The notes under the pieces: model-generated
Told to the model about the DNA's origin: nothing
The model's input: only the letters and a program-made list of their open reading frames with translations
The model's database searches: none
Made by a program: the position numbers and the translations under genes
Assembly (NCBI GenBank): GCA_030704615.1
Contig: CM060733.1
Span: 66,960,001-67,024,000 of the forward strand
DNA length: 64,000 nt
Direction of reading: 5' to 3'
Source of the DNA: Takakia lepidozioides
Lineage: Eukaryota > Streptophyta > Takakiopsida > Takakiales > Takakiaceae
Shown here: piece by piece, positions 1 through 12,399 of the stretch
Layout: each line of letters begins with the position of its first letter
Position numbering within the stretch: the stretch's first letter is position 1

Positions 1-1275
1 CAAACACTCCAGGGCACATTTAAATTTCCCCCCTACAGGAACCTGCACGGATGAAGATTGGTTGCTCCATGAATGTAGCCGTTTCAGTTTCCTTCCCTGC
101 CATGCAAACTATGGGCAGTAAGTGCCAGGTGGGCCTATAGCCACTCGAGACGACGAAGTGTGGATGAGAAAGAGGTATCGGTTCATCCACCGCTGGCGTG
201 ATGAACACGTTACACGATGATTGGTGGGTACATGGGACCCAGATGCTCCATTATTGGATCCCGCACTGCTCTTCCGCTTCTCATCATTTCGAAAATCTAA
301 GGGCTTCGTTGTTGTCCGCAAGGTCATTGTCATCGGCATCAAAGACGTCCTCAGGTCCTCCTTTGCAAGGATGTCGTGCTTCCAGAACCGGGACGACTGC
401 CCTTATGGAGGCATCGATTATGCAATGTATTCGGCCACATCGGGAGACATCGTTATCTGGTACACAGTTTACACAGAAGATACTGGTTCGAATGTGGAAA
501 CATTGTCCGCTTTTGAGTATATCCCAGGCCACTACGCCTTCGAGCGGGGTGACAATCTTGGTCTGAGGAGTCTGTGGCTCCTGCGCATCCTTGATTCCAA
601 TTTTCCCAGCTATGACGGGCACCCATGCAGAAAAATGTGCACTGCTATGCTGTTGCGGTGGAACTGCTGCCAGTGGACGTGGGTGGACTCCATCGAAGAG
701 ACGTATACTCCTGAAGGAGTGCGCTCCTCTTCTCCATTGTCTGGGGACATTTGCATTGGTGTGGACGACGAACGTGAAGCTTTCCATATTCGATGGTGGT
801 ATGATTGAAGGGCACGACATTGTGGTGAACATCAACAGGGGCGGTACAACGGCTGCAATCTCGTTTACCTGGAGGAGCCCGATGACTCATGAGCTAGTTT
901 TCAGCGCAGTCGAAGTCCCATTGACAACGTGACTTGTATTCAGAAGGCACAGGGCCAAAGATTTGTTTGCACAATCAGCACAGTAGACGTGCTTCAAATG
1001 CAATTCATGTGGATCAATAAAAACCCCATTGTGCCCTCTTTTTGTTCTATTATGTATCCATCGTTCCCAGAATGCATCATTCCTCATTTCGTTTGGGATT
1101 GGGAGTGTGGGTGGATTTTGCAAGTGGCTGGTAGGCTGAAATGGGCCCTCATTCTACAGAGCAGTACCACCCTACCATTCGCGAAACATTGCCTTTCAAT
1201 TTGGTAATTCTAAAAAACATTGCCGAACCTCCATCATCGGGAGGTCTTTCTCCCCCAATGACCATGACACCCTCA
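1..1275. other. Unassigned sequence left of the first terminal motif
   Basis: Several overlapping open frames cross this stretch, the longest about 195 codons on the plus strand (221-808). None shows a domain, motif or splice pattern I recognise. It ends at a terminal motif like those that close other mobile blocks in the window, so it is probably the right part of another mobile element. This is inference from context only. Confidence 0.3.
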
Positions 1276-1375
1276 ACCCTATTCCCGCGGACACTCATTT
1301 CTGGAAAATAGTCCTGCTCATGTTTTTTTCGACACTTACGACTCCGCTCATGGCTCATGAAATAGCAGCCCCCTT
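1276..1375 (+). repeat. Terminal motif a: GCTCATG repeats ending in AAATAG
   Basis: The stretch begins with CCCTATTCCCGCGGAC, then carries spaced CTCATG units and ends in GGCTCATGAAATAGCAGCCC. The same layout occurs at 21408-21494, 29985-30060, 55475-55775 and, inverted, at 36576-36645. In each case it lies at the edge of a block of different content. I read it as the conserved end of a large mobile element. Confidence 0.5.
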
Positions 1376-1548
1376 TACCCAATACCCTATACCCTACCCT
1401 ATACCCAATGGCACCTTTCTTTAGTCGTTGCCGACTATGAGTACAATGTCTGAGTCCAATAGTCGGCGCCGACCACGAGCAACAACACTACTGCCGACTA
1501 CCGGAATGTTTGCCGACTACAACGAGCCTACATATTCTTTTTCGACCG
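1376..1548. repeat. CCCTA-rich tract and TAGTC palindromes
   Basis: A short degenerate run of CCCTA/ACCCTAT units (1379-1412) is followed by several TAGTCGNNGCCGACTA-type imperfect palindromes. The second motif recurs at 42.2 kb, 44.3-45.0 kb and 52.9-55.0 kb. No gene is seen here. Confidence 0.5.
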
Positions 1549-2563
1549 CTACTTCCCACACCCAATTTGTTGTATGACATATGCGAAGGGTGGGTGAATT
1601 GCATTGACAATTATGTACCTGTACAGGAGCCTGCGAGCTGGTAAAGCTCCACCAGGCTGCTCAATAATTGGCCAACTGCGGGCAGGCCCATCCTTCATCT
1701 CGCACCAGAATAGCTCCTTCCAGAACTTGAGGCGGAAATCGTCCACCCAGACAGAGAGGGTCTTCAGAGTGGGAGCCTCTTCCTGGGTTGGCAGTTGCAA
1801 GAACCCTTTCTCAACCAACATGGCCAACTGCCGCTCTGCTTCCACCTTTTGCTGCGAGTCCACCACGTTAATTGTTAGAGATGAGAAATTGCAACAATAA
1901 CTGTAACATGAAGCCACCACCAGTATTGCCAACATCTTACCTGGAACCACCATGTCATTTTGTTGCACCACAAGCCAAACACCACATCTGTTGGAGCATG
2001 GGGGAATTTTCCATTTTTGCGGGTTGTCGAGTCAGAATTCCACAGCTTCAACCATAAAATCTTCTCCTTCGGGCTAACCTCGCTCGTGGCAAGCATCTGC
2101 AACTTCTCCAGAGTCATTTCCGGCTTCTGATTGACGGCAAGAGACTTGTAATGCGTGGTTATCTCAAAAAGAAAGCCAGTTCCCAGTGCAGGATCGCAGA
2201 TGGAAGAATATTTTGCGATTTTGGTGTACCACTTCGTCCTGTGCACCTTGAAATCGCTTGCCAGTTTCTTCCGGATGAGGTCGGTGTTCTCAGCGGTGGC
2301 AGGCAGGTGGGCATGGGCATCCAAGCAGGCGTTTCTAATTCTACCTAATCCCTCCTGACCCATATACTCTATTAGGGCGTCCCGCGGCATTGTCATTCAG
2401 TTCCCATCCCGCTTGTTCAAGCACTTCTCATAGAGAAGAGTTGACTGCTACTGCTCAACAGGTGTAGTTGCGTACTTCTGGAAGTAGAATAGCTTGTGCG
2501 GAAGCTCGTTGGACACATTTCCATGATCTGTCACGCTGCAAAACGCACGGAACAAGACCTTCA
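1549..2563 (-). pseudogene. MT3: truncated copy of the ParB-methyltransferase gene (middle part)
   Basis: Read on the minus strand, this matches the middle exons of the genes at 15192-21272 and 24462-29368. The piece at 2563-2448 (VTDHGNVSNELPHKLF) corresponds to their exon 2. The piece at 2396-1938 contains SICDPALGTGF, MTLEKLQMLAT and MTWWFQ, matching exons 3 and 4. A donor GTAAGATG follows MTWWFQ, and a further piece ends in RLLYR at the same exon end as the relatives. The introns that split exons 2/3 and 3/4 in the two relatives are absent here. The 5' part (ParB exon) is cut off by the gypsy LTR at 2564, and the catalytic 3' exons are missing. It is certainly not functional as it stands. 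Confidence 0.75.
2559..2563. repeat. Probable left target-site duplication of gypsy A (CTTCA)
   Basis: These are the five bases directly before the LTR start TGTCG. The right-hand partner would lie in the N gap and cannot be checked. Confidence 0.35.
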
Positions 2564-3290
2564 TGTCGTGGCCCTTTGCCTTGAGGGCAGGGGGTCGGGA
2601 CACATGAGGGGCTGCCCCTGTAGTGGGGGCATCGGCAGCGATAGGTATGGGGGGCTGAAGCACCCTTGAGTGCCCAAGGCACTCAAGGAGGCGGAGGCGC
2701 TCACTAGGTGGAGCCCCGCACACCGGGTTGCGGTGGGGGTGGCTCCACAAGGGGTGGTGGTAGCTTAGCGGGACTTAGTGGGGTGGCATGGATAGGACTC
2801 ACCATGGGGGCGGAGACCTCGTGGTGGGAGTCGTGGGGAGCCTTGGGACTCATCACGGTCCATAGGGGCCGTGATGAGTGGGCCAAGACTCACCGCGACT
2901 CATCACCGGGAGTCGAGGGTTTTCGTGGTGGTTCGCCATAAAATGGCATGGCTGGTTACGAAACCCCCGCGGACAGCTACAGAAGTATATATAGGGAGTA
3001 GTAACCCCGAGAACGGTGCAAGCCCGTTGGTGACCAAAAACTAATGAGTAAGCGAACGTCGGAAAGCGACCAAAGAGTGGGGAGCTGTTCCGGACTGCCA
3101 TCTACCAAAGGGAATTCTCCTAGTCCCAAATAGGTGGAGGGTTTAGAGGGAAGCGAAGGGGGACCGTTATGTCCCGGTGAGCAGCCGAAACTCCAAGTTG
3201 GCCCGGGCGGCCAGGTTGGGAGTCAGGCGCGCGCATCAAAGCGAGTAACTATGACTTGAAGGGGAGCTTACCGAAGTGAGGTGCGCGACA
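2564..3290 (+). repeat. 5' LTR of gypsy A, 727 bp
   Basis: The LTR starts TGTCGTGG and ends GTGCGCGACA, so the ends are short inverted repeats (TGTCG...CGACA). Its length is the same as the complete LTR of gypsy B (51383-52109). It contains an internal hairpin near 2666-2690, with arms CCTTGAGTGCC and GGCACTCAAGG. That hairpin is also the breakpoint of the inversion in gypsy B. Confidence 0.9.
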
Positions 3291-3292
3291 CT

Positions 3293-3304
3293 TGGTATCA
3301 GAGC
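3293..3304 (+). other. Primer-binding site of gypsy A
   Basis: TGGTATCAGAGC, two bases after the LTR, is the classic sequence complementary to the 3' end of initiator tRNA-Met used to prime reverse transcription in plant LTR elements. Confidence 0.92.
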
Positions 3305-3345
3305 TTAGAGTTCAGTACGTGATCGTCCTTGGGATTGGCCTCATC

Positions 3346-4426
3346 ATGGGGTCGGGCAAGCCAAAGCGAAAGCGGAACGGCCCAAAAGATGATGATCCTG
3401 GTGAGCCCGATGGGGGCGACGTGTCACCGAGGCGGCTGTTTGAGGAAGCGATGAATGTTTCCGAAAATGAGGCCGCTCAAGAGCGGGAGGAATCCGAGGA
3501 GTCGGAGCCCGAGGAATCCTTGAGAGCTCCGACAAACCAAGAGATGCCTCCCATGCCGGCAGCCTTTTGGGAAGGGTTGTTGGGCGCAGTTTGGCGGGAC
3601 GTTGAAAGACGTGTTGAAAGGCGGCTAATGCCACTTCCACTAAGGCAAAGTTTAAGGTGAAGCCTAAGGAACCCGGCACCTTCGAGGGTGTTCGAAATCG
3701 GAAGGCACTCAACACCTGGCTCCTGGAGCTAGAGCAGTACTTCCGGGCGGCCAAGTTGAGTGACGAGGATCGGGTGGAAGTGGCTCCCACCTATTTGAGG
3801 GGCTATGCTCAACAATGGTAGCAGAAACGCCTTCACGACCGAGGCCCAAGCCCGGAAACCTTGAACTGGAGTGGGTTCAAGGAATTGATGAAGAGACAGT
3901 TTGTGCCCCTCAACGCGTCCTGGCTTGCCCGGGACAAGATGAGGAATTTGAAGCAAACAGATGACATTCGGGGGTATGTCCAGGCTTTCAATGTGCTGTT
4001 GCTCGAAGTCGCGGACATGGCAGAACCAGAAATGGTCTTCAACTTTGTGGCGGACTGGCCCCATGGGCCAGGCGGAAGTTGGAGGAGAAGCCACCCAAGA
4101 CTTTGAACGAGGCAATTGAGAGGGCTGAATGTTTCTCAGATGTCCCTAGGGGTGAGAGACAAGGCCGTACGGAGCTGAACCACAAGAAGACCCGGCGGGA
4201 AGGTGACTCCTTCCGACCGGAAAAGAAGTGGGATAGGCCACACGGCGATAATGGCACGTGGAAATCGAAGGGAGGGCCTTCACACGTCAAGGCGGCACCC
4301 GGTGCTTCGAAAGGAAAAGCGGGTGGAGCGGCTTATGGCGGACAGAAGGCGACCTTTGATGGAGTGTTTTTCAATTGCGGGGAGCCCGGGCACATGGCCA
4401 AGAAGTGCACGAAGCCCCGCAATTGA
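3346..4426 (+). pseudogene. gag of gypsy A, broken
   Basis: The start at 3346 (MGSGKPKRKRNG) is supported by the same start in gypsy B. A charged N-terminal region is followed by a retrotransposon gag core (GTFEGVRNRKALNTWL, LNWSGFKELMKRQF) and a zinc knuckle CGEPGHMAKKC near 4378-4410 that would bind RNA. A frameshift near 3640 and a TAG stop at 3819-3821 (in QQW*QKRL) break the frame. The rest is open in pieces. Confidence 0.85.
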
Positions 4427-4439
4427 ACATGACTCGGGC

Positions 4440-7400
4440 GACCACAGAGCTATCGGAAGATACCATCAGTCGCTGGTGGAAGCGGTGGTCGCCAGGACTT
4501 GCAAGGTAGGCAATTTTCTTGTGAGTTGTATCAGGAAACTGGCGCCTTACGTAAAGGGAGTCAGTTATTGTTCGTGGATGGGATAATATCCGGAACTAAC
4601 GTGTCATTGTTGGTGGACACAGGAGCGTCGCACTCCTTCATGACACCGGCAACAGCACAAAAGTTGGGACTCCCGACAAGTGACGTGGGGGCCTCTATTG
4701 AGGTGCGTTTGCCAAAGAGAACCGCAATTGGCGACAAGGTTGGCGTTTGATGTTCCTCTTCAACTGGGGAGTTGGGAGGGACGTGAGAACTTCACCATTT
4801 GCGAGATCGATGGAGTGGATCTCATTTTGGGGATGACCTTAGCAAATCCGGAGCGGTCATAGATGGCCGCAAGAGAGTAGTCACGCTGCCATGTGGGAAT
4901 GGTGGCGAGGTCTTACGAGTGTCGGAAACGCCCAAATCCGTGGGAGGGCAAATAAACCTTCTGTCAGCAAGGGAGTGGGCCGTGGAGGAGGCACACGAAC
5001 CCCAGTTTTTGCTTTACATTAGAGAAGTGAAGGGAGAAGGCGATGGGGAGCCGAGCCCAGATTGGATCAAGGGGATTTTGGAGAAATACCAGGATGTGAT
5101 GCCGGAGGATTTACCAAGCGGCTTGCCACCGCGAAGAGGAGTTGACCACAAGATTGAGGTGATACCGGGGATCGGAACCGCCTGCCAAGGCGCCCTACCG
5201 GTTGAGCCACAGAGAGTTGGTCGAGCTGAAGACTCAGCTCAAGGATCTAATGTCAAAGGGGTACATCCGGCCGAGTAAGTCACCTTACGGAGCCCCGGTG
5301 CTATTCGCAGACAAGAAGGATGGGACGCTGCGGATGTGTGTCGATTACAGGGCTCTGGATAAGGTGACTATCAAAAACCGGTACCCTTTGCCAAGGATCG
5401 ACGACCTCTTTGATCGGTTGGCAGGAGCGAAGTATTTCAGCCGGATCGACTTGCGCTCCGGCTATCATCAAATTCGGGTGGCGGAAGGAGATGAGGAGAG
5501 GAGAAGCGCCGCGTGCAGGACAAGGTATGGTTCATATGAGTTCTTGGTGATGCCTTTTGGGCTCACCAATGCACCAGCAACCTTTAGCACGCTGATGAAC
5601 AGCCCTTTTTCAGGAGTGGTTGGATGACTTTATGATCGTGTACATCGACGACATCTTGGTGTACTCGAAAACAAAGGAGGAGCACCTGGAGCACCTCAAA
5701 AGGGTGTTCCAAAAGTTGCGGGAAGGGAAGCTGTACGCCAAAGCTTCAAAGTGCGAATTCGGGGTCACGAAAGTGGAGTTCTTGGGGCATGTGATTACAC
5801 AGGATGGAATCAAAATCGATGACAGAAAGGTGAGGGCGATCTTGGACTGGGAGCCTCCGACTTCGGTCCCGGGAGTGCGATCCTTCCTAGGACTCGCCTC
5901 CTATTACCGGAAGTATGTGAGAAATTTCGCCAAGATCGCGGGGCCGCTGTCGGACCTTCTGTGTAAATCCAAAGTCTGGGTATGGAACACATTTTGTGGC
6001 CAAGCTTTTGCTGAATTGAAGCAGCGGATGGCGGAAGCTCCAGTCTTGAAAATCCCGGAGTTCGATCGTCCATTTGAGATTCATACAGATGCGTCGGACT
6101 TCGCGATTGGGGGTGTACTTATGCAAGATGGACGTCCAGTGGCTTACGAAAGTAAGAAACTGAATGAAGTGGAGCGACGGTGGCCGACGCACGAAAAAGA
6201 GATGAAGGCGGTGGTGCATTGCCTTGAGCTTTGGCGCCACTATGTTGGTTCCAACCCAGTGAAGGTGTTCACGGACAATGTCACGGTGAAGTATTTTGCC
6301 ACGCAGCCCAAGTTGTCCCCAAAACAACTTAGGTGGCAAGATACTTTGGCGGTGTTTGACGTGGATATCCAGTACAAACCGGGACAAGACAACGTGGTGG
6401 CCGATGCTTTAAGTAGAAAACAGCAGCTCTTGTTGGTGTACAAGGGCGAGACGGCGCTCCAAAGGAAGATCCAAAAGGCTTGCCGGAAGGATGAGCTGGC
6501 GAAGTCCGTGATGCAGGACTTGAGGATGGGGGTTAAATCGCAGTTCCACTTGCAAAATGGACTGCTCCGGTATAAGCAAAAAGCGTCTCTACGTGCCAAA
6601 GGGAGGGATCAGAGATAGCCTCTTGAGAGAATGCCATGATAGCCCGCTTGCGGGCCACGGCGGAGCCAAGCGCACTGCGGCACTCTTGAAGAAAGAGTAT
6701 TTCTGGCCCAAACTGAGGGAGGAGGCAGAGGAGTATGTCAAGACATGCACCACATGCCAACAAAACCGGAGCGAGTACAAAAGCAAGCGGGGCTGTTACA
6801 ACCCTTGCCGATTCCAGAGGGGACTTGGGAAAGCGTCTCGATGGATTTCATGACTGCTATGCCGCTGTCAAAAGGATTTGATGCAATCATGGTGTGGTGG
6901 ATAGGTTCAGTAAAATGGGCCATTTCATCCCCACCAAGGAGACGGCAACGGCGCAGGAGACAGGGCGACTTTACTTCGCCCACGTCTTAAAGCATCATGG
7001 AGTCCCTAAGGATATTGTCTCGGATCGCGATCCAAAGTTTACGAGTAAATTTTGGAGGACACTTTGGAAGAAGATGGGGACGAGGCTGAAGATGAGAACC
7101 GCCTTCCGACCTACGACCGACGGCCAAACAGAAAGGTGAATTCCGTAGTGAAGCAGATCTTGCGGAATTACGTGTCGGTAGACCAAACAGACTGGGTGGA
7201 ACACTTAGACGCGGCAGAGTTCTGTTATAATAACACAGAACACTCCGCAACGGGAGTTTCCCCTTTCGTATTGGTCTATGGAAAAGCACCTCTGGTGCCG
7301 ACAAGTTGGGCCGCCCAGGACATTGAGGAACCGGCAGTAGCGGCGGTACTGGAAGAACGCGAGCGTTTGTTGCTCGCAAAGTACAACATTGCCAAAGCCA

Positions 7401-7959
7401 GGAAACGGTATGAAAGGCAGGCGAATCTGAAGCGGAGGGAAGTGAAGTTTGAGGCAGGCACAGAGGTCTGGTTGAACATCAAGAATTTCCGACTACCTCC
7501 GGAAGTGAGTCCGAAGTTCGTACCTCCGTATGCGGGACCCCTTTCGCATTCGAAGGTTATGAATGAGGATGTGTATGATTGGAGCTGCCGGCAAAACGGC
7601 AAGGTGCACCCAGTATTCCATGTCTCCCTTTTGAAGCCTTACTTCAAAAGATGAAGCGCGTCCGAATCATCAAGTGTTGCGTCCCGCCACCTATGCTGTT
7701 GGATCATGAAAATGAACCTGAGTACGAGGTGGAGGCAATACTTAAGTCGAGGAGGTTCAAGAACCGAGAAACGGAGTATCTCGTCAAATGGAAGGGCTAT
7801 CATCATCATGTGGAGGCATCTTGGGTGCGTGCCTCAGAAATGGGAAACGCATCCGAGGCGGTTGCAGCTTTCGAAGGGCGACCTCAAAAGCGGAAGAACG
7901 TTGATGGGGACATCAACCTTGGAGCGTGTGGGAGGAAATGCATGCTAGCCCCGGCTTAG
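4440..7959 (+). pseudogene. pol of gypsy A: protease, RT, RNase H, integrase, chromodomain
   Basis: Aspartic protease motif VDTGAS lies at about 4613-4630. Reverse transcriptase follows, with [26 protein letters not shown] and the active-site box YIDD at 5641-5652. RNase H (HTDASDFAIGG, about 6079) comes next. Integrase shows the zinc-binding H/C region (CTTCQQNR, about 6746-6770) and the DFMTAM and SDRDPKF segments. A chromodomain (YEVEAILKSRR, YLVKWKGYHHH, about 7720-7880) closes the polyprotein and in this class helps target insertion to modified chromatin. Several single-base shifts (near 4860, 5190, 6595, 6890 and 7130) break the frame. The YIDD box itself is intact. Confidence 0.9.
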
Positions 7960-8161
7960 CTAGCTTAGGAATCCGATTACAAAAACTTGTATTGTACAAA
8001 AATTTGTTATAAAGGAAATGGGTTCCAAATGTTGTGCGTCCTATTTGTTTGGAATGGTGATGCATGGTCTGGTGTTGCTATTGTGTAGATCCATGCTAGC
8101 TTATAAAAGTGGGAGAGGCAAATTGGGTTAATCGTGTATTTTCTTATGCCGAAATCGGGTA

Positions 8162-8661
8162 NNNNNNNNNNNNNNNNNNNNNNNNNNNNNNNNNNNNNNN
8201 NNNNNNNNNNNNNNNNNNNNNNNNNNNNNNNNNNNNNNNNNNNNNNNNNNNNNNNNNNNNNNNNNNNNNNNNNNNNNNNNNNNNNNNNNNNNNNNNNNNN
8301 NNNNNNNNNNNNNNNNNNNNNNNNNNNNNNNNNNNNNNNNNNNNNNNNNNNNNNNNNNNNNNNNNNNNNNNNNNNNNNNNNNNNNNNNNNNNNNNNNNNN
8401 NNNNNNNNNNNNNNNNNNNNNNNNNNNNNNNNNNNNNNNNNNNNNNNNNNNNNNNNNNNNNNNNNNNNNNNNNNNNNNNNNNNNNNNNNNNNNNNNNNNN
8501 NNNNNNNNNNNNNNNNNNNNNNNNNNNNNNNNNNNNNNNNNNNNNNNNNNNNNNNNNNNNNNNNNNNNNNNNNNNNNNNNNNNNNNNNNNNNNNNNNNNN
8601 NNNNNNNNNNNNNNNNNNNNNNNNNNNNNNNNNNNNNNNNNNNNNNNNNNNNNNNNNNNNN
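8162..8661. other. Assembly gap, 500 N
   Basis: The gap is exactly 500 N, so its true size is probably unknown. It hides the 3' LTR of gypsy A, the join to the transposase at 8662 and perhaps the missing ParB exon of MT3. Confidence 1.
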
Positions 8662-11600
8662 CTCTTCAGGTAAATGTAATACAGATGCTTGCACGGATAA
8701 TACTTCGAACCCTTCTTTGCTTCCATCAACGAAAGTCCGTACAGTTGCAAGTCGGCTCCACTCCAAATCGTTATTGTGTATACATCGTCGCGTACAGCCG
8801 AGCCGGCCGTTGCCATCCGATACACACGCCCAAGCCGGGTGGTGGGGGTACGTCCACGGAGCTCTGAATAGTGCAAGCCATCCCAAGAGCATTGGCAATC
8901 CGAGTCTCATTCAACTTGTTGGGAGGGTGTCGTCTCTTCACTCTTCCGAATCGCATTGTGGGATGTGCAGAATTGTCCAATCCGTCTCTACTGGACCGAG
9001 CAGTCTGCAATGGCTGGGTCTGAGGAACCGGAAATGCGTGGGCCGGGATGTCTGTGCGTTGCACCATTCGAAATCCTGCTGCAGATAGAGCATCCGCCTC
9101 ATTCTGAGAGAGGCTGCAACCCGGTGCAACAGGCCAGACGCCCGGAGGCTCCGGCATTCCCTGAATCCCGTACTTGGGCTTGCCAAATACACAGGTCATT
9201 ATGTCGTGCCTACAGAACCAAAATGTCTGCGTTGTGGCGTGAGCAAATGTGGGAGTCAAAAATCTGCCGCTGAAACAAGGTGCAGGTACAGCACCGTGTG
9301 GGTTCCTCCGAATCATCTCACCACAGCGTGCTCTCGTATCCACCCGGGATGGCGCAACACTTCCCTCGAAATGCCGGTAATGATCCTCGCAATTCTCCAC
9401 TGTGACTCCGACACTCTTGTCTCCACAAATGGAATGTTGTTATTGCTTTACTACAGATGGCTCGTATGTTGCCGGGGCACGCGCCCTGTGCTCAAAGGAG
9501 ATGGCGATCTTGAACGTGCAGGACTTCCGGTGCTCGACGAGACCTCCTCGGACAACATCACCGGACCACGAGGGAGCGTGCGAATATTCTTGTCAGCTCG
9601 CCATGAATCCTCTTCTCCGCCAGGTGCCTCGTCAAGTCTTCGTCTCACTGGACGGTTATGAACATCTCCTTCCAAATGTTGGCCTCTTCGCAGCAATGGC
9701 GTGTCCCGAAGGCCCTCTCGCAAGGCCGCCGCCCACTTCCGAGGATTCTTCGATCTGGAGGCAGTCCGCATCAGCATTTCCTGCCTGTCCGGCCCCAAGC
9801 CCCACTGTTTCCCTTTCAAGAACTCGTTGTACCTGCATTGCTGCATAATTGACCTCACAATGTCCTCCGTTGTGGCAGTGAGGATGTCCACCAGATGCGC
9901 CGCAGAGGAGGCACGCCAGGAGAGTGCACTGATTCGGCCATGTTTGTCGTGGGCATGTCGGTGTCGGAGTCGAGACACATTTCCTGCACAAGCACATGTT
10001 CAGGTTACAAGCAAGTTACAAATATGGCCAAGAATAATATCCAACGGGACGCGAATTCGTGCAACTCACCTCCCGCATATAGTCGCCGAACTGGAGGAAA
10101 CGATAATGCCACCATGCTAGCCAACTGACCATTGCTCCTTCGTCTGATTTCCTTACAGCACCTGACGATGTCCACCAAGCCCGTATGCATGCAAACTGTG
10201 TCTCTGCATCATCCAAGGTGGGAGCGCGCTTCCACGCAAGGCACATGGAACGGTGCTCCTCTCTGAAATCTGGCGCCACGAGCCTGGTTGTGTACTGCGA
10301 AAGGCTCTGCAGAAAATGGAACCCACAAGATCTCTCCTTGCCTTCCATGGGAACATTGGGGTCTTGCCCGTACACCCTTCGGATGGCAGCCCAATTTGCT
10401 TGTGCGTTGTCCGCCATGAAACCACGGAAATTGGGAGGGGGCAATCCCGCCTTGGCCATCTGTTCGTTTATTCCCTGCCAAAGAAGCATCTCCGATTGTG
10501 TGTCCTCTCCTTCATCTCACAAATAGCAATTGTCATTAGCATCCTGCAGTGGGTGTCGTAGACATGTGCACCCATTGTCACCCACTGGTGATTTGTAATT
10601 CGCTTGATATGGTCGAACATGACCCAACTGTTTGACAAGTTCCCACTCGTCATCCTGTCGACCAGTTCGACGCCACTGCCAGGTCCACACGTGGACATTT
10701 TGAATACGAAACAACGATCTGCCTCAGTCCCTTGTCCTGGAAACCTACTTCCATGAATGTAGTCATATCCACATCGTCGCTTCACCTCCAGAATGGAGTG
10801 CATATCCGAGCCACGCCCAATTTTCTGTTTGCATGAGACAATGTGGTTTCGGACATTCGGTGAACATACGTGGGACACCGACTCCAGCAATGCCTCCATT
10901 TCCTTCTCATCGAGAGGAACTCTATCGGAGCCGTCTTCCGACATAATTCTGGCCAATGCCATCTTATGGGCGGCTTGGAGCTGTATCTGTTTGGGTTTGG
11001 CACCCGGTCTCAACTTAACCTCCTCCTGAACGAGCTGCTCTGCTTCGTGGGCAGCCTCCCGCGAGTTCCCCCTCGCCAATTTGTGACAATGGGAACCAAC
11101 GTGTATGCAAGCTCGGGTGAGGTCAGGGAAACGGGTTTGCAACACATAGAACTGCTTGGCATTACAAACAGACATGCAGTGTGGTGGTTCTTTGCAATGC
11201 GCACACTTAAATGTGGAGTTTGGAACTTCTCCTGAGCTCGAAATGGTTGGTGAGCTGTGCCTGTCCAATCGGTCTCGTTCCTGTCGATCGGTCTCCGTTC
11301 CTGTGACCTCGTTTATTAAGTGGAAAGCATTTGGGGAGGAACAACCGCAACTGCGCCCGCAACAAACAACGTAGCGCACCCGCACACCATCAGCATCTTC
11401 ATGCTGGTGGTTTTGGGTAACGCACCAAGGATGACCGTCATGTTTTCTATCCATATCTGTCACATCCGGACGCCCTCGAGTAGTCGCCCGAGGAGGGACT
11501 CAAAGAAGATATTACCGTCGACGTCGGCGGGAAGGCATGTAACCGATTTAATTGCGAACTTGCTGTAGTCCAGCCCGGCCAGCTCCGACCGGTGTCCTCC

Positions 11601-12115
11601 GGTGAAGCCCTCGCAGAATTTCTAGAATAGATCGAACTGCGGTGCTCGTGCTGGGAATATGAACTCCCTCCTCCACTGACGTCCATTGAGGACTTGCCTG
11701 ATCTCCAGGACGACCTCGGAACTTCCATGACCTCGTCTGAGTCGGACAGGTTGTGAACAACCCGGTTCTCGGTCGTCTTCATGGATGGGTTCGGCTCTGA
11801 TTAACTTCGTTGCGGACTTCTCTCTTTGGAGGTACCCACTCTCTGATTCGCGGATTGTTTCGTGGAAGGCGCCAGGATAGACGGTGCATTTGGCGGGCAA
11901 ATGAAGTCCCCACAGCCCCTGTATATGACGCTGTCCGATGGTGGAACTCGCCATTCCCTGCCATCGCCGAAATCATCGTGGAGCACAACAATACTCTCGA
12001 CAACAAGGCCGTTTGAGTCCTTCCTTTCCTCCTCCAAAAAAACCGACCCCGGTTTCAGGTGGTATCGAACGCACAGATAATTTCTCCATCCCCCCGGCAG
12101 GTGTCCCCTCTGCAC
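8662..12115 (-). pseudogene. T1: SWIM zinc-finger transposase gene, frameshifted
   Basis: Read on the minus strand, the N-terminal region (about 12115-11800) has KPGSVFLEEERKD and DGREWRVP. A Cys/His-rich segment with GHPWC lies at about 11440-11425, and a second finger (CAHCKEPPHCMSVC) near 11220-11160. The catalytic core has FPGQG, FVFKMST, VMFDHIKRI and GFMADNAQANW. An intron of about 90 bases starts GTGAGTTGC near 10072 and ends CTTGTGCAG near 9983. Exon 2 leads towards the SWIM finger, whose last part falls into the gap. A 2-base insertion in GAGGAC near 10505 and other shifts near 9450 and 8750 break it. The core resembles RNase H-fold transposases of the MULE and Zisupton/KDZ type. I cannot decide the family. 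It is divergent from MT1. Confidence 0.82.
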
Positions 12116-12399
12116 GGAAATGAAGCTCTATGCTCGTGAGGAGGGCAGTACACTGTTAGCGCTCGGGTTTTCCGCCATGGGAGATGTGCACACAAGACTG
12201 CCAGGATGGCGTGCGGGGAAGCTCCTGGTAGAAGGGGGTGCAGCGATGGGAATGAATGCGATGCCGATTTTTCCGAGCGACGAAGCCTGATCCAAATCCA
12301 GGGAGCCAACTATCTCAAAAATCCAGTCAGAGTGTTAATGAACCTTGTCTCCGGAATGCGGCCCCTGGTCTTTGCGCAATAACTGCCAACGGTATGCAG

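Larger units (their letters stand above)
2564..8161 (+). mobile_element. Gypsy A: Ty3/gypsy chromodomain retrotransposon, 3' end in gap
   Basis: The order is LTR, primer-binding site, gag with a CCHC knuckle, protease, reverse transcriptase, RNase H, integrase and chromodomain, which is that of plant chromodomain Ty3/gypsy elements (chromoviruses). It inserted into MT3. The coding region carries stops and frameshifts, so this copy is not autonomous. The sequence after the chromodomain (7960-8161) matches the 3' non-coding region of gypsy B (46560-46735, reverse strand). The 3' LTR is not visible because the N gap begins at 8162. Confidence 0.93.

Noticed and set aside
221-808. 195-codon open frame as a gene
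   Set aside because: No domain, no splice or codon signal, and overlapping frames of similar length on the other strand. Left unassigned.
1379-1412. CCCTAT-type run as a telomere
   Set aside because: Units are irregular and few and differ from the plant repeat CCCTAAA. It is at most a decayed interstitial tract.
8007-8910. Long frames crossing the N gap
   Set aside because: They consist mostly of unknown residues. Only the T1 end at 8662 onward has support.
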